Made by a program: the position numbers and the translations under genes. A stretch of 64,000 nucleotides of DNA from Streptomyces misionensis (GTDB lineage Bacteria; Actinomycetota; Actinomycetes; Streptomycetales; Streptomycetaceae): the NCBI RefSeq assembly GCF_900104815.1, contig NZ_FNTD01000004.1, forward strand, positions 1,922,001 through 1,986,000, given 5' to 3'. Each line of letters starts with the position of its first letter. The first letter of the stretch is position 1. Under the pieces are notes generated by a model. That model did no database searches. It was given only the letters and a program-made list of their open reading frames with translations, and was not told the DNA's origin. Shown piece after piece: positions 33,210-42,310 of this stretch.

Positions 33210-34508
33210 ATGGCGGATCCTGGGATGAGCGTGTCTCCCTACTGGGAGCTGACCTTCGACACGAACGGGGACGTGGACCCGTCCGAACGCGATCGCCTGC
33301 TGGCCCAGGTCACGGAGCGCGGCGTCCGTGACCTGGTCGTCTTCGCCCACGGCTGGAACGAGGACCGCTCGGCCGCCACCGCCCTCTACCGCGGCTTCTT
33401 CGCCCCGTTCCCGGGTCTCGCGCCGCACGCGCGCCTCGGGTACGTCGGGGTGGTCTGGCCGTCGATGCGGTTCAGCGACGAGCCGATCCCCGACTTCCCG
33501 AAGTCGGTGCCGGCGACGGAGGCGGAGGCGGCCCCCGGTCCGGCGCTGGACAAGGACACCCGGCGGGCACTGCTCGCGGTCTTCCCCGGCCATACGTCCG
33601 TCCTCGACCGGCTGGCCCGGCTGCTGGACGAACGGCCGGCGGGCGACGCCGGACTGACGGAGTTCGGGCGGCTGGTGCGACTGCTGCTCGACGGCGCGCA
33701 GCGGCCCGCCGCCGACACCGACGAGCCGGGACTGCCGGCCGTGTTCACCGAGGAACCGGCCACCGCCTGCGCGGAGTTCGCCGACGCGCTGGCCGCGGTC
33801 GCGGCGCCGGGCGGCGCCGAGGGGTTCGGCCTGCCGAACCCGTGGGAAGGCGCCAAGGAACTGCTGCGGCAGGCCGCGTACTACACGATGAAGGGGCGCG
33901 CCGGGACCATCGGCGAGCATGGGCTCGGGCCGCTGCTGGGCAGGCTGGCGGCGGTCGCGCCCGGGGTGCGGGTGCACCTGGTCGGGCACAGCTTCGGCGG
34001 CCGTCTGGTGTCGTTCGCGCTGCGCGGGCTGCCCTCCGCGGTGCGCACGGTGAAGTCCGTGACGCTGTTCGAGGGCGCCTTCTCGCACTACGCGTTCGCC
34101 CAGCGGCTGCCCGACGACCCGCACCGGTCGGGGGCGCTGAAGGACCAGCAGCGACGCGTCGACGGCCCGCTGGTGTGCTGCTACTCCCGCTTCGACGCGG
34201 CCCTCGGCACCTTCTACCCGCTGGCCTCGAGGCTGGCGGGGGACGACCGGTCCTGTCTGGGCAACGAGATCGCGGCCGTACTCGGCCCCCGCTGGGGCGC
34301 GCTGGGCCACGACGGGGTGCAGTCGGTGCCCGGCACGGTCACGCTCGATCTGGCCCATGCCCTCGCGGGCGGGCTGCCCGCGTCGGGGTGCGTGAACATC
34401 GACGCGGCCTCGGTGGTCCGCCGCGGCGGACCACCGGCCGGGGCGCACAGCGACATCCTCCACCCCGAACTGGCCCGGGTGGTGCTGGCGGCGGGCCGGG
34501 TCTCCTGA
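33210..34508 (+). CDS. Alpha/beta-hydrolase (lipase-like), unknown substrate
   Basis: 432 residues with GGAG before ATG. Oxyanion-side motif LVVFAHGWNEDRS and nucleophile elbow GHSFGG with Ser261; late His candidates in GHDGVQSV or HSDILHPE. No signal peptide or membrane helix. A long insert (about 90-200) separates the core strands. Function unknown. Confidence 0.75.
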   Translation: MADPGMSVSPYWELTFDTNGDVDPSERDRLLAQVTERGVRDLVVFAHGWNEDRSAATALYRGFFAPFPGLAPHARLGYVGVVWPSMRFSDEPIPDFPKSVPATEAEAAPGPALDKDTRRALLAVFPGHTSVLDRLARLLDERPAGDAGLTEFGRLVRLLLDGAQRPAADTDEPGLPAVFTEEPATACAEFADALAAVAAPGGAEGFGLPNPWEGAKELLRQAAYYTMKGRAGTIGEHGLGPLLGRLAAVAPGVRVHLVGHSFGGRLVSFALRGLPSAVRTVKSVTLFEGAFSHYAFAQRLPDDPHRSGALKDQQRRVDGPLVCCYSRFDAALGTFYPLASRLAGDDRSCLGNEIAAVLGPRWGALGHDGVQSVPGTVTLDLAHALAGGLPASGCVNIDAASVVRRGGPPAGAHSDILHPELARVVLAAGRVS

Positions 34509-34540
34509 CCCGCCGCCGGCACCGGTCCGACGGCCGGGGG

Positions 34541-37330
34541 TCACCGGTGCGCGGTGTACTCCACGACCTGCTGGTAGGTCGGCCGGTTCTGCCAGCTGAT
34601 GTTGCCGTGCTTGATGCCGCCCAGCGTGCGCTGGACGATCGAGTCGGCACACCACTGGTCGCCCGCCGAGCAGAGGCTGTCGCCCGGGTAGACCTGGGCG
34701 GCGGTCATCCCGGCGGCCTGCTTCAGGGTGCTGATCAGGGTGTCCCGGCAGGCGCCGAGGTCCCCGCCGCCGCAGTACTTCTCGGCGAGCGGACCCTGCA
34801 CGTTCTTCCCCAGCACCGACCGGATGTCCTTGTCGACATAGCTCCACCAGCCGTACTGGAAGGCGCTGCCGGCGTGCGAGCCGGTCGGGCCGTGCCCGGC
34901 GGACGGCGCCTCGTCGACGGACAGGTTGCCGGTGAACGCGTTGTACAGATCGCTTCCGAGACCGGGCTGGAACTCGGCCTTGACCAGCAGCGGCCACCAG
35001 GCGTCCAGGATGCGGATCGCGTCGGCGTCGGCGTAGGTCTTGGAACCGGCGGAGGTCTCGGTGCGCCCGGCGCCCGCGCTCACCCAGGCCTGGAGCTTGC
35101 TCACCGCGCCGGCGGCGGTGGAGTCGGTCACCGGCGAGGAGCCGATCACCTGGAGCAGTTCGGGCAGCACGTCCTCGGCGCGCAGATCGCTCACGCCCGC
35201 GGACGCCATGGCCCGTACCAGCTGGGTGCGGGTCACCCCGCCGGCCGCGACCAGCTTCTTGACCCGGTCGTCCAGCAGATTGCCGCGGTGCACGGAGCCG
35301 TCGCCCCAGGAGGCGGTGGTGTAGTCCTTGGCCTGCTTGTTGTTCCAGGAGATGTAGTAGTCCTGGTCGATCGAGTTGGGGTGGGCGGAGGGCGGGGTGT
35401 AGTCGGCCGTGTTGGTGTCCGGGGCCCAGCCGCGCCACTCGTACGCGGGCTGCGCCCACACCGGGAACTCGGGGTCGACGCCGTCCGCGCGGACCGGGTT
35501 GTCACCGCTGTTGTAGTAGGCGGTGTGCTGGGAGTCGGCGTAGAACCAGTTGAAGGTGAAGTTGATGTGCTGCGTCGCGCTCTGGAAGTCCTGGGGGCCC
35601 TTGACGTAGCCGGGGTCGTTCAGCATCTGGAAGCCGATGATGGAGTCGACCTCGTGCAGATAGGAGGAGCGCAGGGTGGTGTAGGCGACCTTCTTGCCGC
35701 CGACCGTCGCCCGGTACTCCACCGGTCCGTACTTGGTGCGCCACACCCGCATGGTGTACGAGCCCGCGGCGGTGCCGTCGGCCAGCGTGGGCGACCAGGA
35801 GTTCTTCTGCTCCACCTTGTCCATCGCGGTGCAGGTGCCGTGGTACAGGTAGTGGTAGTCGTCCTGGCACAGCTCGACGGCGTAGGTGTCGATGATGTCC
35901 TGCCCGGAGGTGGTCGCGCTCCAGGAGTAGTCCTGGCCGCGGCCGAGTTCGACGTACATGCTCAGGCCCGCGAAGGAGGCGCCGCGGGCGCTGATGCCGG
36001 GGCCCTGGATCTCCTGGAGCATCAGCAGCTGCGGGGCGAAGTAACCGGTCTGCGGGCCGAAGACGGCGATCGGATGGCCGCTCGCGGTGTGCTTGCCGCT
36101 CACCACGAGGGCGTTGGACATGCCCCGGTGGGCGGAGCCGAGCGTGGACTTGGCGGCCGTCTGCGACATGGTCCGGGCGGCGGAGGTGCCCGCGCTGCCG
36201 GTGCGGTCGTAGACCAGCGGCTCCTGGGTCACCGAGCCGGCGTCGGGCAGCGCCTCGCCCTTGGCGGTGGCGGGCTTGGTGCCGTAGGGGAAGCTCTGGC
36301 CGTCGTGGACGGTGAGCACGGCCTCGGGGTCGTTGCGCTCGCGGAAGGACTCCCAGACCTTGGTGCCCTCCTCGACGCCGTACTTGTTCTGGGCGGCCAT
36401 CAGGGAGAGGGCGTTGTCGACCTCGCCGCCGCCGCCCGAGCCGAAGAGGGTGCCGATGACGGAGGCCAGCGCCACCAGGTCGGTGATCTTGAAGTGGTCG
36501 ATGGTGCCGGCGTTGGTGACGGCGTCCTTGTGGCCGGTCAGGTCGTACTCGCCGGGGAAGTAACGGCCGCTGTCGGAGGCGTCGATGTAGGAGTTGATGC
36601 CGTCCAGGTAGGCGTTCGCGTCGGCGAGGGCCTGCTGGCCGCGGGCGCCGCCGCCGGCCACCGCCCGGTCGATCTGCGCCTGGAGGTCGGCCTCGGTGTA
36701 GGGGGCGTTGCGGTAGAACTCCTGCTCGAGGCCCTGGTTGGCGGCGGCACCGCCCGCGAAGGAGGTCAGCTGGCCCCGGCCGACGTGCCGGAAGACGTCC
36801 ATCAGCCACAGCCGGTCCTCGGCCGCCGCGTACCCGGCACCGAACTCGGTGCCGTAGCGGGTGGTGCCGGTGATGTGCGGCACACCGGTCTTCTTGTCGC
36901 GCACGATCGTCACGTCGCCGCGCCCGTTCGGCTTCTCGGTCGAGGCGACCTGGTCGGACGGGACGCCGAAGGAGGCGTCGTTGAAGAAGCTGTTGATGGT
37001 CGAGTCGGACAGTCCCTTGTAGCCCGTGGCCAGGTCGGCGTACGGCCCGAGCTGGTCCTCGGCGTGCGCGGGCTGGGTGCCGAAGGCCTGGTTGAGCAGG
37101 ATCTGCGCGAGGGTGGCGTTGCCGTTCTCGCCCGGCGGCAGGATGTCCGAACACTGGCCGCCGCAGTAGTCGTTGGACGCGGCCGCGGTGGCGGCTGTGG
37201 CCGCGGTCTGGGTGAGCGGGGAGAGAAGTCCGGCTATCAGTACGCATACCGACGCGGACTTCAGGAACCCGGGGAGTCGGCGGAACGTTCTCACTCCGTC
37301 AAGGGCGATACGTGGGGTTCGCCGTGGCAT
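34541..37330 (-). CDS. Secreted penicillin-acylase family Ntn-hydrolase
   Basis: 929 residues from ATG 37330 with GGAG upstream. Signal peptide (FLKSASVCVLIAGLLSPLTQ). Alpha-part block RYGTEFGAGYAAAEDRLWLM; autoprocessing/nucleophile site G-M-S405-N (RGMSNALVVSGKHTASGHPI), then FGPQTGYFAPQLL. Mature enzyme should be an alpha/beta heterodimer with Ser405 at the beta N-terminus. Relatives hydrolyse beta-lactam side chains, acyl-homoserine lactones or cyclic lipopeptides; substrate here unknown. Confidence 0.9.
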   Translation of the reverse strand: MPRRTPRIALDGVRTFRRLPGFLKSASVCVLIAGLLSPLTQTAATAATAAASNDYCGGQCSDILPPGENGNATLAQILLNQAFGTQPAHAEDQLGPYADLATGYKGLSDSTINSFFNDASFGVPSDQVASTEKPNGRGDVTIVRDKKTGVPHITGTTRYGTEFGAGYAAAEDRLWLMDVFRHVGRGQLTSFAGGAAANQGLEQEFYRNAPYTEADLQAQIDRAVAGGGARGQQALADANAYLDGINSYIDASDSGRYFPGEYDLTGHKDAVTNAGTIDHFKITDLVALASVIGTLFGSGGGGEVDNALSLMAAQNKYGVEEGTKVWESFRERNDPEAVLTVHDGQSFPYGTKPATAKGEALPDAGSVTQEPLVYDRTGSAGTSAARTMSQTAAKSTLGSAHRGMSNALVVSGKHTASGHPIAVFGPQTGYFAPQLLMLQEIQGPGISARGASFAGLSMYVELGRGQDYSWSATTSGQDIIDTYAVELCQDDYHYLYHGTCTAMDKVEQKNSWSPTLADGTAAGSYTMRVWRTKYGPVEYRATVGGKKVAYTTLRSSYLHEVDSIIGFQMLNDPGYVKGPQDFQSATQHINFTFNWFYADSQHTAYYNSGDNPVRADGVDPEFPVWAQPAYEWRGWAPDTNTADYTPPSAHPNSIDQDYYISWNNKQAKDYTTASWGDGSVHRGNLLDDRVKKLVAAGGVTRTQLVRAMASAGVSDLRAEDVLPELLQVIGSSPVTDSTAAGAVSKLQAWVSAGAGRTETSAGSKTYADADAIRILDAWWPLLVKAEFQPGLGSDLYNAFTGNLSVDEAPSAGHGPTGSHAGSAFQYGWWSYVDKDIRSVLGKNVQGPLAEKYCGGGDLGACRDTLISTLKQAAGMTAAQVYPGDSLCSAGDQWCADSIVQRTLGGIKHGNISWQNRPTYQQVVEYTAHR

Positions 37331-37550
37331 GGCGGCTCCTAGCGAGTGGGGTGCGCGAACGTTACCGCCGGTATCCCCCAAGTTGAAGATGAACATGCGT
37401 CACTTTTTCGGGGGCAGTGGAAGGTCCCCGGGAGGAACCACGCGAAGAGATGGAGCCGAAGCGCCTGTCGATACGTCTATCAGGCGACGTCCGTACGACG
37501 ACGCCGAACTGACCGGAGTACAGGTGCAGGTGTGACGGAGGTGCAGGGCG

Positions 37551-38153
37551 ATGGCCGGTTTCCGGAGTCTGGCGAGACAGGTACGCGATCCGGGCTGCGA
37601 TCTGGCGCTGCGGCGCTACTCGCTGCGCAAGTGCCTGGAGAAGTTCGCCCCTTACGGGCATCGGGCGACATGGGACCATCTGTGCGCGCGGGCCGGGTTC
37701 GGACCCGAGGACCGCTCCCCCGATCCGGCGCGGCTCGTGGCCGCACTGGAGGAACTGGAGGAGGCCCGGTCCGTCTGGCTCGCCTATGAGACCGGCTTCA
37801 CCGAGCGGCGCCGCCGGGAGAAGCACGACGGGCTGCGCCGGCCGGGCAGCGTGGACGACTGGCACCGGCTGACCTGGGGCGGCTTCGGCGTCGCGTGGTG
37901 CGACGACCCGCGGGTCCACCCCTCCGCTCCCCTGGCCGAGGTGCTGCGCCGGCTGATCGCCGCGCTGGAGCGGGAGCCGGGGTCGTGCTGCCCGGTGTGC
38001 GGCGCCGACCGCCTCGTGTGGAAGTACGGCCTCGACCACGAGCCGTCCTCCGGCCCGGTCTGCACGGACTGCGGGATACTCGTGCCGCTCCCGGTGCTCT
38101 CCCCGCGCGCGCTGGACCACGCCCGGCGGGGCCGACTGCTGATCTCCGCCTGA
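37551..38153 (+). CDS. Hypothetical protein with C-terminal zinc ribbon
   Basis: 200 residues with GGAGG before ATG. N-terminal helical part (LARQVRDPGCDLALRRYSLR), middle region rich in Trp/Arg, then two Cys pairs CCPVCGADRLVW and VCTDCGILVPLPV that should bind zinc. Not recognised. Could bind nucleic acid or be a scaffold. Confidence 0.65.
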   Translation: MAGFRSLARQVRDPGCDLALRRYSLRKCLEKFAPYGHRATWDHLCARAGFGPEDRSPDPARLVAALEELEEARSVWLAYETGFTERRRREKHDGLRRPGSVDDWHRLTWGGFGVAWCDDPRVHPSAPLAEVLRRLIAALEREPGSCCPVCGADRLVWKYGLDHEPSSGPVCTDCGILVPLPVLSPRALDHARRGRLLISA

Positions 38154-38275
38154 CGGTACGGGATTCGATCAGGGGGTCGCGCAGGGGATGCCGCACCCCC
38201 GCGCTCCGCTGCCGCGGAGGCCGTCGGGCCCTTGCCGGTGGGGCGGTCGTCGGTGGGGCCTGGCACCATCGGGTC

Positions 38276-38986
38276 ATGGTGCAGGTGTGTCTCAACGGGC
38301 GGCGGACGCCCCAGGACGGCACGGCCGTCCCCATGTCCCCCGAGGAGATGGCGCGTTCCGCCGCGGACGCCGTCGCGGCCGGGGCGACGGAGATCCATGT
38401 CCACCCCAAGTCCCCGTGCGGTCACGACAGTCTCTCCCCCCGCGTCCTCGCCCCGACCCTCGAGGCGCTGCGCGCCCGCGTCCCGGTCCCGATCGGCGTG
38501 ACGACCGGCGCCTGGGCGGAACCCGACCCGGCCCGCCGCCTGGACCGCGTCCGCTCCTGGACGCTCCTGCCCGACTTCGCCTCGGTCAACTGGCACGAGC
38601 CGGGTGCCGAGGACCTCGCGCGGCTGCTGCTGGACCGGGGCGTGGCCGTCGAGGCGGGCATCTGGTCCGGCACCGGTGCCGCGGCCCGCTTCACCGCCTC
38701 TCCGCTCGCCCCGCGGGTGCTGCGCGTGCTGGCCGAGGTGACGGACCCGGACCCGGCCACGGCACCGGACTCGGCCCGCTCGCTGCTGGCGGAACTGGGC
38801 GACCGCCACGGCCGTCCGGTCCTCCTGCACGGCGAGGAGGGCGGCACCTGGCCGCTCGTCCGGCTGGCCGGCCGCCTCGGACTGGCCACCCGCATCGGCC
38901 TGGAGGACACGCTGTACCTGCCGGACGGCGAACGGGCCGCGTCCAACGCGGAGTTGGTGGCCCATGCGCTGCGCCCGCGACCGTAG
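38276..38986 (+). CDS. DUF849 / beta-keto acid cleavage enzyme (BKACE) family protein
   Basis: 236 residues (MVQVCLNGRRTPQDG), TIM-barrel blocks AAGATEIHVHPKSPCGHDSL (zinc His pair), ASVNWHEPG, VEAGIWSG, VLLHGEEGG and RIGLEDT. Family members cleave beta-keto acids with acetyl-CoA; this one is shorter than typical (about 270-310), so its substrate may differ. Stands before the RNA ligase gene, 87 nt apart. Confidence 0.75.
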   Translation: MVQVCLNGRRTPQDGTAVPMSPEEMARSAADAVAAGATEIHVHPKSPCGHDSLSPRVLAPTLEALRARVPVPIGVTTGAWAEPDPARRLDRVRSWTLLPDFASVNWHEPGAEDLARLLLDRGVAVEAGIWSGTGAAARFTASPLAPRVLRVLAEVTDPDPATAPDSARSLLAELGDRHGRPVLLHGEEGGTWPLVRLAGRLGLATRIGLEDTLYLPDGERAASNAELVAHALRPRP

Positions 38987-39073
38987 CAGCGCGGAATCCG
39001 GTGGCTCCACCCGTTTGACGTCCGCGACTCTGGGCGGCGTTGGAGCCGGAGACCGACGAACGGGGGGCTTTTC

Positions 39074-40141
39074 ATGTCCACGCTGCGGGTGACCGCCGAG
39101 GTGCTGACCGTCCACGAGCATCCGAACGCGGACGCGCTGGAGCTGGCCCAGGTGGGGCTGTACCGGGCCGTGGTCGCCAAGGGGGCGTTCCGGACCGGGG
39201 AGGCGGCCGTCTACATCCCCGAGCAGGCTGTGCTGCCGGACGGGCTGATCGAGGAGCTGGGGCTGACCGGGCGGCTGGCGGGCGGCGCCGCGAACCGGGT
39301 CAGGGCGGTGCGGCTGCGCGGCGAGCTGTCGCAGGGGATCGTGTGCCGGCCGAAGGCGCTCGCCGGGGTGGACCTGGCCGCCGCGGCGGCCGAGGGCACG
39401 GACTTCGCGGAGCGGCTGGGCATCACCAAATGGGTACCGCCGGTCCCGCCCACCATGAACGGCGAGGTGGAGCCGGCGCCCGAGCTGCTGCCCTGGGTCG
39501 ACATCGAGAACATCCAGCGCCACCCGGACGTCTTCGCGCCGGGCGAGCCGGTGGTGCTGACGGAGAAGCTGCACGGCTCGGCGTGCCTGCTGACGTACGT
39601 GGCCGACCAGGACCGGGTGTACGTCTCGTCCAAGGGTTTCGGCGCCAGGTCCCTCGCCCTGAAGGAGGACCCGCGCAACCTGTACTGGCGGGCGGTGCGC
39701 GGACACGGCGTCGCGGCGGCCGCCGCCCGGCTGGCCGAGCGGCTCGGGGCGCGGCGCGTCGGCGTCTTCGGCGAGGTGTACGGCGCGGGGGTGCAGGACC
39801 TGACGTACGGCGCGGACGGCCGGCGCGACACCCTGGGCTACGCGGCGTTCGACGTCTGCGCCGAGATCGACGGCGCCGTGCGCTGGCTGGACGCGGCCGC
39901 GCTGCTGGAGGGCGAGCTGCCGGTGGTGCCCCGGCTGTACGAGGGGCCGTACGACATCGAGCGGGTGCTGTCGGTCGCGAGCGGCCGGGAGACGGTGTCC
40001 GGGCGGGAGCTGCATCTGCGCGAGGGCGTGGTGATACGGCCCCGGACCGAGCGGTACAGCGCGGTGACCGGGGGCCGGGCGATCGCCAAGGCGGTGAGCG
40101 CGGCGTACCTGACCCGCAAGGGCGGCACGGAGTACGAGTGA
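39074..40141 (+). CDS. RNA ligase (DraRnl / DRB0094 type)
   Basis: 355 residues. N-terminal OB-like segment (VTAEVLTVHEHPNADALELA). Nucleotidyltransferase motif I is EKLHGS with Lys165 as the AMP acceptor; motif III GVFGEVYG, motif IV EGVVIRP, motif V AKAVSAAYL. This matches the Deinococcus Rnl5-type enzyme that seals RNA or RNA/DNA nicks. Role in Streptomyces unknown. Confidence 0.87.
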   Translation: MSTLRVTAEVLTVHEHPNADALELAQVGLYRAVVAKGAFRTGEAAVYIPEQAVLPDGLIEELGLTGRLAGGAANRVRAVRLRGELSQGIVCRPKALAGVDLAAAAAEGTDFAERLGITKWVPPVPPTMNGEVEPAPELLPWVDIENIQRHPDVFAPGEPVVLTEKLHGSACLLTYVADQDRVYVSSKGFGARSLALKEDPRNLYWRAVRGHGVAAAAARLAERLGARRVGVFGEVYGAGVQDLTYGADGRRDTLGYAAFDVCAEIDGAVRWLDAAALLEGELPVVPRLYEGPYDIERVLSVASGRETVSGRELHLREGVVIRPRTERYSAVTGGRAIAKAVSAAYLTRKGGTEYE

Positions 40142-40144
40142 GCC

Positions 40145-40164
40145 GGCGGGGCGCGGGGCCCGCC
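40145..40164. terminator. GC hairpin after RNA ligase gene
   Basis: GGCGGG-GCGCGGGG-CCCGCC stem-loop just after the stop; a similar imperfect repeat follows to 40197. It lies between convergent RNA ligase and soxR genes. Confidence 0.4.
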
Positions 40165-40212
40165 CCCCTCCGCGCGGGGCGCCGGGCCCGCCCCCTCTCG
40201 CGCGGGTCCCCG

Positions 40213-40680
40213 TCACACTCCCCGCGGGCGCTCCGTCATCAGCCGCGAGCCCGCGCGCCGCTCCCCGAAGGCGTCGTCCGGGTTGGACAGCACACAGGTG
40301 TCCAGGGACAGGCAGCCGCAGCCGATGCAGTCGGTCAGGTGGTCGCGGAGGCGGTTGAGCTGGGTGATGCGCTCGTCGAGTTCGGAGCGCCACGCCTGCG
40401 ACAGCCGCGCCCAGTCCTCCCGCGTCGGCGTCCGCTCCTCCGGCAGCTCGGCGAGCGCCGAGCGGATCGTGGCGAGCGGGATGCCGACCCGCTGGGCCGC
40501 GCGGATGAAGGCCACCCGGCGCAGGGTGTCACGGCTGAAGCGCCGTTGGTTGCCGCTGGTGCGGCGGCTGCTGATCAGGCCCTTGGCCTCGTAGAAGTGC
40601 AGTGCGGAGACGGCGGCGCCGCTGCGCGCGGACAACTGGCCGACGGTCAGCTCGTGGATCTTCTCGGGAATCTGGGGCAC
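40213..40680 (-). CDS. soxR: Redox-sensing MerR regulator SoxR
   Basis: 155 residues from GTG 40680. MerR HTH (LTVGQLSARSGAAVSALHFY) and the SoxR [2Fe-2S] cluster motif C-I-G-C-G-C-L-S-L-D-T-C. In Streptomyces SoxR responds to redox-active antibiotics such as actinorhodin. Divergent from the MaoC gene. Confidence 0.93.
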   Translation of the reverse strand: MPQIPEKIHELTVGQLSARSGAAVSALHFYEAKGLISSRRTSGNQRRFSRDTLRRVAFIRAAQRVGIPLATIRSALAELPEERTPTREDWARLSQAWRSELDERITQLNRLRDHLTDCIGCGCLSLDTCVLSNPDDAFGERRAGSRLMTERPRGV

Positions 40681-40732
40681 CCCGCACAGCCTAGTGAACG
40701 TCCCGTTGACATCGTCCCCGCCCCCGACCATG

Positions 40733-40748
40733 CTAAGCAGTTGCTTAG
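40733..40748. promoter_or_regulatory. Candidate TetR operator upstream of maoC
   Basis: CTAAGCAGTTGCTTAG: perfect 7-bp inverted repeat with 2-nt centre, 25 bp before the MaoC start. A related site with the same layout (CTAAGCGCTCGCTCAC) lies upstream of the convergent tetR gene at 41916-41931. Confidence 0.6.
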
Positions 40749-40772
40749 GAATGCGAGCGAGAGGCCGGGAAC

Positions 40773-41234
40773 ATGGCAGAACCGAGGATCTTCACCTCCC
40801 CCGCCGAGCTGAAGGCGGCCGTGGGCGAGCGGCTGGGGTACACCAACTGGCTGGAGGTCGACCAGAAGCGGATCGATCTGTTCGCCGAGGCCACCGGGGA
40901 CCACCAGTGGATCCACGTGGATCCGGAGAAGGCCGCCGCCGGGCCGTTCGGCACGACCATCGCGCACGGCTACCTCACCCTCTCCCTGCTGCCCCTCTTC
41001 GGGCCGCAGCTGATGGCGGTCGAGGGCGTGAAGATGGGCGTCAACTACGGGACGAACAAGGTCCGCTTCCCCGCCCCCGTGCCCGTCGGCTCCCGGCTGC
41101 GCGCCACCGCGACGATCACCGGGGTCGAGGACGTCACCGGCGGCGTCCAGGTGACCGTCGCGTTCAGCGTGGAGCGCGAGGGCGGGGACAAGCCGGTGTG
41201 CGTCGCGGAGTCGGTGTCGCGGTACTACCTGTAG
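40773..41234 (+). CDS. MaoC-like (R)-specific enoyl-CoA hydratase
   Basis: 153 residues, hot-dog fold. Active-site Asp43 and His48 in TGDHQWIHVD, then GPFGTTIAHGYLTLSLLP. Hydrates trans-2-enoyl-CoA to (R)-3-hydroxyacyl-CoA or acts in side-chain breakdown. The downstream tetR gene is convergent, with only 8 nt between the stops, and is its likely regulator. Confidence 0.9.
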   Translation: MAEPRIFTSPAELKAAVGERLGYTNWLEVDQKRIDLFAEATGDHQWIHVDPEKAAAGPFGTTIAHGYLTLSLLPLFGPQLMAVEGVKMGVNYGTNKVRFPAPVPVGSRLRATATITGVEDVTGGVQVTVAFSVEREGGDKPVCVAESVSRYYL

Positions 41235-41242
41235 CCGCCGGC

Positions 41243-41866
41243 CTACTTCGCCCCGACCATCCGCAGCACCAGGTCGGCGTACAGCTCGCCGACCTGCTCG
41301 GGCGTCCGTGGTCCGTCGATGTTGAACCAGCGGGCCACGTCGATGCAGAGCGACAGCACGGCGAGCGTGGTGCCCTGGACGTCGAGCACGTCGAACTCGC
41401 CCGCGGCGACGCCGTCCTCGACGATCCCGCGCACCTCGGCGTCGACCTGCCGGCGCAGCGCCAGGATCTCCGCGCGGGCCTCGGGGCCGAGGGCGTCCAG
41501 CTCGTACTGCACCACCCGGGCGGTGGTGCGCCGCCCCGCGTGCCAGCGGACGAAGGAGCTGACCGCGTCGGCCAGCCGCTCCCTGGCGCTGCCCTCGCGG
41601 CCGGCCGCCGTGCGCAGGATGTCCAGCGCCTTGTCGTGGCCGATGCGGCTGATCCGGTGGAGCAGCTCTTCCTTGGTCTTGTAGTGGATGTAGAGCGCGG
41701 CCGGGCTCATGCCGGCGCGGCCCGCGATGTCCCGGGTCGTCGTCGCGTGGTAGCCGCGCTCGGCGAAGGCCTCCACGGCGGCGACCAGCAGCCGCCGGGC
41801 CGCGTCAGGGGTGACCTCTTCCCACGGCTCGGCCTCGCCGCCGGTCGTCTCCTCCGCCGTACTCAT
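41243..41866 (-). CDS. TetR-family regulator (fatty-acid type)
   Basis: 207 residues from ATG 41866 with GAGGGG upstream; a further upstream start is possible. HTH: AVEAFAERGYHATTTRDIAG, RAGMSPAALYIHYKTKEELL. Likely represses itself and the MaoC gene through the related CTAAGC-type sites. Confidence 0.87.
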   Translation of the reverse strand: MSTAEETTGGEAEPWEEVTPDAARRLLVAAVEAFAERGYHATTTRDIAGRAGMSPAALYIHYKTKEELLHRISRIGHDKALDILRTAAGREGSARERLADAVSSFVRWHAGRRTTARVVQYELDALGPEARAEILALRRQVDAEVRGIVEDGVAAGEFDVLDVQGTTLAVLSLCIDVARWFNIDGPRTPEQVGELYADLVLRMVGAK

Positions 41867-41915
41867 CGCTTCACAAGCCCCTCTCGGTGACAGGAGCACC
41901 ACCATACCGCCGACG

Positions 41916-41931
41916 GTGAGCGAGCGCTTAG
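41916..41931. promoter_or_regulatory. Candidate TetR autoregulatory operator
   Basis: GTGAGCGAGCGCTTAG; in the other strand CTAAGCGCTCGCTCAC, about 50 bp before the tetR start. Same half-site and 2-nt centre as the MaoC site. Confidence 0.5.
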
Positions 41932-41958
41932 TGCAGCAGCCCAGGGGCCCGTGGCGGG

Positions 41959-42249
41959 TCAGAGCTTCTCGGCGAAGGGGTCGTGCTCCGCGAGCAGCCG
42001 GTCCAGCCGGGCCTGGTCGACCCGGCTGACGATCTGCCCGGCCTCCTGCCGGTCCCGGATCACCTTGGCGAGAGTGAAGGCGGAGGTGACGAGGTACAGG
42101 ACGGCGATGGCCAGGAAGGCCCGCACCCAGGCGTCGGCGTTCAGCCGGAAGATGCCGATGGAGGTGGCCACCATGGCGATCGCGAAGGACGCGACGGCCT
42201 GACCGTAGAAGGCGGCCGTGCTCTGCTGCTTGACCGGTGTGTCACTCAT
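41959..42249 (-). CDS. YiaA/YiaB-type two-helix membrane protein
   Basis: 96 residues, two membrane helices (FYGQAVASFAIAMVATSIGI and FLAIAVLYLVTSAFTLAKVI) followed by a charged cytosolic tail. Matches the yiaA/B helical domain. Function unknown. Confidence 0.82.
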   Translation of the reverse strand: MSDTPVKQQSTAAFYGQAVASFAIAMVATSIGIFRLNADAWVRAFLAIAVLYLVTSAFTLAKVIRDRQEAGQIVSRVDQARLDRLLAEHDPFAEKL

Positions 42250-42310
42250 GACCGACAGCATCGGCGGACGTGGCCCGCGCCACATCCGCTCGGCTACTCA
42301 GTCCGGATAC

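Noticed and set aside
33842..37342. A 1,166-codon open frame on the plus strand
   Set aside because: Antisense to the penicillin-acylase gene, which has a signal peptide and active-site motifs on the minus strand.
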